Assembly (NCBI GenBank): GCA_000697055.1
Contig: JNDT01002288.1
Coordinates: 1-64,000 of the forward strand
Direction of reading: 5' to 3'
Origin: Saksenaea vasiformis B4078
Taxonomy: Eukaryota > Mucoromycota > Mucoromycetes > Mucorales > Saksenaeaceae
DNA length: 64,000 nucleotides
Shown here: positions 57,871-64,000 of the stretch, piece after piece
How the letters are laid out: every line of letters begins with the position of its first letter
Numbering within the stretch: position 1 is the first letter of the stretch
Position numbers and translations under genes: made by a program
The notes under the pieces: generated by a model
Seen by the model: the letters and a program-made list of their open reading frames with translations, nothing else
Database searches by the model: none
Told to the model about the DNA's origin: nothing

Positions 57871-58270
57871 ATGTCTTATCACGAAGAGGCTTACAACCAG
57901 ATCCAGGCCATCGAAAACCCTACTGAGGAACACAAGTCTTCTGTCACTCACCAACTTTTGGCTGGTGCTGCTGCCTTTGAGGCCATGCGTCTCTACAACA
58001 AGAAGAAGGAAGAGGAAGGTGAGGAAGTGTCTCACTCTACTGCCAAGGAACTTTTGGCCGCTTTCACCGGTGCCACCGTCGACCGTTTGGTTGAGACCAA
58101 GGGTATGGACTGGCTTGACAAGCAGAAGGCTAAGCAGTAAGTTATTCAAAATGCAACATGCATCCGCGTTTCTTTCGGGTCTGACGCGTTTTTTTTTCCC
58201 TCTTAGCCATGCCAAAGAGGAAGCTGAGAAGCTCTACTCCCAGCAGTATGGCTTCAAATTCGACCAATAA
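57871..58270 (+). CDS. CipC-like stress-induced protein
   Basis: Two exons (57871-58136, 58207-58270) give 109 aa. It begins SYHEEAYNQIQAIENPTEE and continues KSSVTHQLLAGAAAFEAMRL, VSHSTAKELLAAFTGATVDR, LVETKGMDWLDKQKAKHHAK and EEAEKLYSQQYGF. This is the fungal CipC family (first found as concanamycin-induced), small helical cytosolic proteins of unknown biochemical role that rise in stress and hyphal growth. The splice restores the conserved AKHHA. Codon use is strongly biased to GCT, AAG, GAG and CTC/CTT, suggesting high expression, in line with the TATA box. AATAAA follows the stop at about 58325. Confidence 0.9.
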
Positions 58271-58417
58271 GCATCTTATTTCCTTTTCGCTTTCGTTTGC
58301 ACATAATGTAACTATGTTTTGAACAAATAAATGTAAAAAGAAACCGCCGTGTTTTTTGTAAAAAAAAAAAAAAAGGAAGTTATTCCGAAAATTCACTATT
58401 TTAGGGAATATTTCTTT

Positions 58418-61400
58418 TTAAGAAAGATCAAACCCAGCTTCCGCGCTTATCGCATAGAGTAGTTTCCTGTAAGTGTTTCAGATGATTATAAGCAAACGAT
58501 TTTGATTTTTTCTTTTTTTACGCGTTTTGCAGACTTACTCTCGCAATGTATCGTAATCTTTGAAGTGTGGGAGTTTCAACAAGTTGACGCATGTGGAACT
58601 TGTTGGTAATCGTTCATTATCTACACCTGCTTTTCTTATGCAGAACTGTGGTCGCAGCTCCTTGAACCCTAGTAATGGTGGTCTGGCACAGGAGGTGACG
58701 AATTTGACAAATTTCATGCGCTGCTCGTTGTCAAAACTGTACAGTGCCCTCCAAAAATCCTCTATCGTCTGGTCCTTTTCCATGTAACCTCCTGCATACA
58801 CCGTGTGCTTTCGCATGTCATCAATATCAATCGGTACACTAGCGCCTCCAACAAGCACCTGGAGTTCTTTCTACAAGAAAATAAATATATATATATATAT
58901 GCTTTACTTCATAATCAATTAACGTACCTGATTAAACATGCGAAGCCATTTGACATCGACGATGGTCGATAAGCCTTTGTAGAATGCTTTGCATTGCTTC
59001 GCAATCTGGACATTCAGGCGATAATTGGCAACAAGGTACACGTAACGTATCCGATTTTGATTCGTTACTGGAATATTGCTACCGCCTGGAATCAGCTCCA
59101 CCGTCCGGGACCGGCCGAGTTCTGTTTGACAAAATAACCATGTTAAACCTTGTCAAGGGTAAACTCTCTTCCCGTACCATTTTCCGTCAAGGTAAAATCA
59201 AGACAGAGACTCTCAACATCCCCAGGAAAGTTCTTGACAGTAATTAACCCTTTATAAAGTTCCGAATCCAATGACGGCAAATCATCCACTTTTTTTTTTG
59301 TTTTTGACACAACTTATTAGACCATGCCTATACTGCCCAATCAAACAAAACTTACGATAGTTGATTTTCCCCAGGCATTTTTTCAGGAAGAACTCGGCAA
59401 ATGCTACATCGACAAGGATACCTTCATAGAGAGCCTTGCCGATAATCAATCCAAGAAACTCAAAGCAGTCTAGCTGTTCCCCTGTGAAGAAGAAGAAGAA
59501 GAAGAAGAATTAGAGACGTTTAGGCTTTGTCTTAAAGTTAGATCGTGTCACCTACTTTGCGTCGCATACGGACTTGGATTCGGGTATAGCAGTTGATCCG
59601 TTGTGGCAAGGAACAAGCCGTGATTGGTATCAAACGCTTCGTGACCAAGGCTAAGCCGAAATCGGTCAGTTCTCGGACGCCTGTCTTTTTTTATATACTA
59701 TCGCCTGACTCTCACCATGTCAAAAATTCCTTGAAGACGCCACCGCCAATACCGACTTCAGGTCTCCCAAATTTATCCACGAATTGGATAGCCACCTTTC
59801 GTTTCAACTCTCCACCTAAAGATGCAGGAATCAGAGGTCTGTGTACCCTCACTTTTTTTTCTCTCCTACCTAGTCCGTAGAGGTGGGTAAAACCATCGTC
59901 GAAAACACGGCCACGTCGAATCGGGACGGACGGCCTCATCTCGCGCAGGTCGCTATCTAGATAGGTTTCTCGGTCCATTTCCACGAATTTGCGAAAGATC
60001 TCAACGCGCTGCTCAAACGGTATGACAAATGGTATATTATTGAGTAATTCAATGCGTGGACTGATCATAGCCGCTTCGGTTGTGGACAGATGGCGTCTCC
60101 CTTCGTGCCTTGATACTTCGTTTTCCAACGATAATCCTTCAGCAATGACTGCGTGATTGAACCCCTCCGACTCCAAACCGTCGATAAGCCAATGGCCTTT
60201 TGGACAAAACGTTCGACGAGAGCTGCAAATAGTTCTTGTGTCACAAGACTTGAACTGCAGGAAAAAAAGTTGGACTTACTCTCTCATATGGATTTGTTGT
60301 ACTAAGGTTGTTACAGTCGTCCTCAACTGTACAATACGTATCCCCGTCATTCCTAGACACTCATCCATAGCCAGCGCGTTGGCACACCAGTAAAGAACAA
60401 ACGAAATATTCTGTAAGCATAGGGTTAGTATACGTTTGCCTACCAAGGCGGAGACCGTACCTTCAAATGCCGACTTAATGCAATCACCTGATCTAACTCC
60501 AGCTGATTGCCTCTATTTGACTTGCTAAAGAATTCATCATCACCAATCGTCAGCAGCAACCTGGTGTACATCTCGCAGAGGAGATAAAATGTAGACCAAA
60601 AATCCGATGCTTTTTCATCTAAAAGAGAGAGAGAGATAGAGAAGGGGACGGGGGAGATAGCAGTTGTAGTAATCCGCAACAGTAGCTTTTTGTTTTTTTT
60701 TCCTACTAACCAGTTATTATCTTGATAGCTTGGTCTAATCGGTTGAATATACTGGGATCACAATCCAGTGTAGTCGCAACGGGGGTGCCAGACCAAATAC
60801 GCCACAAGATTTGCAACAGATATGTCGGCGTAGATTCAGGTGACTGCGCCGACCATCGATGGTAAAGAAGGATACTGAGAATGCCGTCTTTTTGGTCAGA
60901 AAATCGCATCATCAATGTGTTGAAAAGGCTGGCCATCGTTACAATCAATTCCATTGAATCTACATTGGAGGTAACGGTGACGCCCAGGAACCGATGTACG
61001 AGGTTGCTAAGTTTCTCCGAATCATAAAGGGATTGAAGTCGTGCCTTGATTGATGGATCCACCCGGATTTCTGGCTGTGCATCTAAAATTTGAATATCCT
61101 CTTCCTCACTATCCGTGTCATCTTCTATTAAATAAAAGAGGTTAATTTAGCAATTCGAGGATTTAGAGGTCACTGCTTACCAACAACCATGTCTCCTGAG
61201 GCTTTTCCGGAAGAATTAGACCAATAGATAGGTGACAGGTTAACAAACAAAAGCCGGATGCATTTTGCATAGGGTATCTTGCAGGGAAATGCATACTGTC
61301 AATTCAATTGGAGACGCCGTCATGTCAACTTACCAGCATACGATCGAGGGATTCACCAGGAACGGTATTTCCCATGTATGTAATATTCATCAATAAAGCC

Positions 61401-62608
61401 ACCACAGTATCCGGCTCAAAGCTGGGTCCACGACCATTTGTCTCGTACGCATCAACCACCGTGTTTACTACACCAAGAAGCGGTAGTTTATCCAATAGCT
61501 GGAGTGTATCGGGGTATGGTATCCAGTCGAAAAGGAAATTTATGGACAAGATGTCAGTAGTAATCATTTCTGTAATGGTCTGCTGCGAAAGTCGCAAAAG
61601 TGGCTCAGTGTCGGGTTTGTCAGCAATCGACGCATTGCCGTTGAATAAACCAAGCCTGAATGGAGCTGGAGGCCGCAAACGTTGGATGATGGATGGTGGG
61701 TATTCGTACGGAGGTTTACATTCTGTTATATTCAAAAGACAGCGTATCGCTGCGCTAATAAGAGCAGAATCCACTTGGGTCGACCAGTTTGAAAAAAAGG
61801 ATCTTAATCCACGGAACGTGTTCGCCTTCAGGAGACAGTAAGTGACGATACGGATATGTGCTGTGTGCAACGTAAATGACGTATCTGACGTGTGAATAGA
61901 GCTATATGTCGAGGGATCCAAAATGATCGCAAGAAGTTGCATTGGTGCTGCTATCTCCGCAAACTTTCCTTCACTGTCAGCCACTTCATTAGTAAGCATC
62001 CGATGCCAAATCAAATCAAAACAAACATACCGTGTGTATCCAATGATCATTGGAACTAACACCTTGCGTACTAACAAGGCAACCTGCCATAGCTGTAAAT
62101 CCAGTGCCTCCAGGTCTCGGTCAACGAACAGAAGCGTGAATACCGCCCTATTTGTTCCCGAATCTTGGCTTATCAAGAGGTTGCAAAGCTCAGCAACAAA
62201 CATGTCATCCACGACCTTCGTCATTGGCGCCTGGTAGAAGAGCAAAAGTCTACGTATGCACTGCGCTACCGTATCCGCTATTCGACTGGTATCCGCTACG
62301 TTGTCAGTAAGGGCCGCAAATTGTTGTTTAAACGCTGCACGTTCGTGATCACGGATAACAGCTGCTTCTTTTCGGCCACGATAGAACGACTATTATAGGG
62401 CAGCTGTCAGCAAGGGAGTGATGGAAGAACGACGATGGAGACTGACCTGGATCTGTAGTGCACTCTTCATTCTCAACCGCTCTTGCTCTCGCGCTCTCCG
62501 TTCACGTTGCGCTTTCTCCAAAAGACTCTTCTTATCATCGTAGGCTCTCACACCACCGAGATTAATGTTACGTTTAGGTTTGTAATTCCCTTCAAAGGTG
62601 AAATTCAT
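58418..62608 (-). CDS. hul5: UBE3C/Hul5-type HECT E3 ubiquitin ligase
   Basis: Fourteen exons (62608-62447, 62389-61334, 61295-61181, 61124-60711, 60618-60461, 60410-60280, 60222-59870, 59815-59716, 59650-59556, 59481-59356, 59288-59178, 59121-58928, 58870-58539, 58466-58418) give 1131 aa; human UBE3C has 1083. The N terminus [20 protein letters not shown] and the IQ-like [17 protein letters not shown] are diagnostic of this subfamily. The HECT domain follows from about residue 780: [96 protein letters not shown]. The catalytic Cys is in [16 protein letters not shown], and the tail is [15 protein letters not shown]. The family binds proteasomes and extends ubiquitin chains on stalled substrates. 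At intron 6 the second TTTGCAG acceptor is used, because the first loses the CPKGHWL segment. Confidence 0.92.
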
Positions 62609-62770
62609 GGATGATCTAAATGGTTCAAGCAGCCGTTGCGTGTACAGTCACCGACATTTTTAAAGGCATGGATTCGGACATTAAAATGTAGGACCCGCCA
62701 AAGCGAAACTTTTATTATTTTCTTCACCCGAGAGAGAATCTGCAATCGGTGTTCCAGAAACCTTCGCACC
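62609..62770. promoter_or_regulatory. Bidirectional promoter between hul5 and tsr3
   Basis: Only 162 bp separate the two start codons of these divergent genes, so both promoters and leaders must share it. A GCCAAAGCGAAAC block and a T-rich run lie near the centre. No TATA box is evident. Confidence 0.6.
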
Positions 62771-64000
62771 ATGGGAAAGAAAAATGCAACTTCACGCGGT
62801 CACTCTACGTAAAATAAACGATTTCATTTCTGACATGAGCGAGCATATAACTGACATGAGTTTGTTAAAGGAACCGATCGCGTTACGATCGCTACGCTCC
62901 TCCCGAAGCTGGAGACAATGAAGGTACTCATTTAGACACCACTACCTTGAGAAACTCATAGTACGACAACCATAGGTATGGAAGATAGTGAATCCAGCAT
63001 TCCTATGCCTGTCGCTATGTGGGTATGTCTATGCACCTTGAGAACAACAAAGCAAACATTAAATGTAAAATGAAAGGACTTTAAGCACTGTGATCCGAAA
63101 CGATGCTCGGGAGTAAAGTTGGCACGTTGTCATATGCTGAAAACACTTAAGCTGAGCCAAAGATTTCGTGGTATTGTTGCAAGGTACTTACCTATCAATC
63201 AACGCTTGTTTCTAAATTTTGCTTACCTGTTGTTAGTCCAGTGGGCGAGAAAGCGGTATCACCTGCGGATCGAACCATCGTAGAAATGTATGGTGCTGCA
63301 GTCGTTGATTGTTCATGGGCAAGGATCGATGAAGTTCCGTTTTCAAAAATCAGAGGCCCATCCGATCGGTTGTGTACGTTTGTGATTAATGTCTGAGCTG
63401 ATATCCTCACACATGAACAATAGTGCCTTATTTGGTAGCCACAAACCCGGTTAATTATGGAAAGCCATGGAAATTGAACTGTGCCGAGGCGTTGGCTGCT
63501 ATCTTCTATATAACAGGTAACTTATACGAAGCAATCGGACCGTATATCCAACCATGAAATAGGTTTCCCCGAACATGGCGAGGCATTGCTGGCTAAGTTT
63601 AAATGGGGTCATGCGTTTAAGAAGGTCAACGGGTAAGTCTATTCACGCTCATTGAATAAACTAAATAGCAATACTAGAGGTCTACTGTCGAGATATGCCA
63701 AGTGCAAGGATTCTACGGAAGTAGTCGCTGTTCAAAATGAATATCTAAAGCAGCTAGAAGAAGATGATCGTCGCAAAAATGAAGAATCGAAAGCCAACAC
63801 AGGGGAGCTCCCAGAGGACAGTGATGACGATGATTTGCTGTTTCATAATACAAATCGGTCTACTGCATTCACTGCATTTGATGAAGATGACAGCGAAGAA
63901 GACAGTGAGGAGGAGAGTGAAGAGGACAGCGAAGAGGACGACGACGATGGATCTGAGGAAGATAGATCAGAAGATGAAACAAGCTCTCAACTTCGCAACA
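62771..64000 (+). CDS. tsr3: TSR3, 18S rRNA aminocarboxypropyltransferase (3' part outside window)
   Basis: Eight exons so far (62771-62808, 62871-62923, 62976-63022, 63077-63183, 63237-63373, 63424-63516, 63563-63632, 63677 to window end). Tsr3 transfers the 3-amino-3-carboxypropyl group from S-adenosylmethionine to the hypermodified pseudouridine of 18S rRNA, late in 40S maturation. Markers are [20 protein letters not shown] at the N-terminal domain start, [50 protein letters not shown] and [16 protein letters not shown] short basic N-terminal tail with [16 protein letters not shown] precedes it. The C-terminal tail seen here is a long Asp/Glu/Ser run, usual in fungal Tsr3. The exon 5 donor GTACGT was chosen to keep DRLLPYLVA. 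No stop is reached by position 64000. Confidence 0.93.

Overview
The window reads as nuclear DNA of a filamentous, early-diverging fungus, most likely a Mucoromycota (Mucorales-like) species. That placement is inference. It rests on gene content, on many short introns (about 45-70 nt, GTAAGT-type donors, CTAAT/CTGAT branch sites) in nearly every gene, and on the mix of transposon relics. About sixteen genes can be rebuilt exon by exon; introns were placed by hand from splice signals and reading frame.

Region 1 (1-12.9 kb) is accessory and repeat-rich. It holds the 3' end of a hAT transposase, a 31-bp minisatellite, an elongator tRNA-Met, one real gene (a four-TM MARVEL-type membrane protein), a decayed Helitron stopped by a GATA/GA microsatellite, and a 1.34-kb Tc1-like transposon sitting inside one copy of a dispersed repeat whose uninterrupted partner lies at 29.0 kb. 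Region 2 (12.9-21.9 kb) has mitochondrial MnSOD, a Mig1/CreA-type zinc-finger regulator, a decayed Fanzor (TnpB-like) nuclease and a small acidic-repeat protein.

Region 3 (22.8-28.3 kb) is a compact run of secretory-pathway genes: SRP68, an RNF121-type RING E3 and SAR1. Region 4 (31.6-44.8 kb) is rich in signalling: a STE11-type SAM-RA-MAPKKK converging on a dual-specificity phosphatase, a GPI-type secreted PLC-like phosphodiesterase, and a 1242-aa protein that combines a CH domain, a SIN-like (Cdc7/SepH) kinase, a C1 finger and a C-terminal CaaX box.

Region 5 (45.4-64 kb) holds a glutamate-carboxypeptidase-II-like M28 protease, a Cdc45 gene that lacks its C-terminal third, a pseudokinase, a CipC-like stress protein, a UBE3C/Hul5-type HECT ligase, and the start of TSR3, which is divergent from the HECT gene across 162 bp.

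No operons, CRISPR arrays or prokaryotic features were seen. The most unusual items are the CH-kinase-C1-CaaX protein, the truncated Cdc45, the Fanzor relic, the Tc1 insertion with its preserved empty-site paralogue, and two GC-AG introns needed to keep frame.
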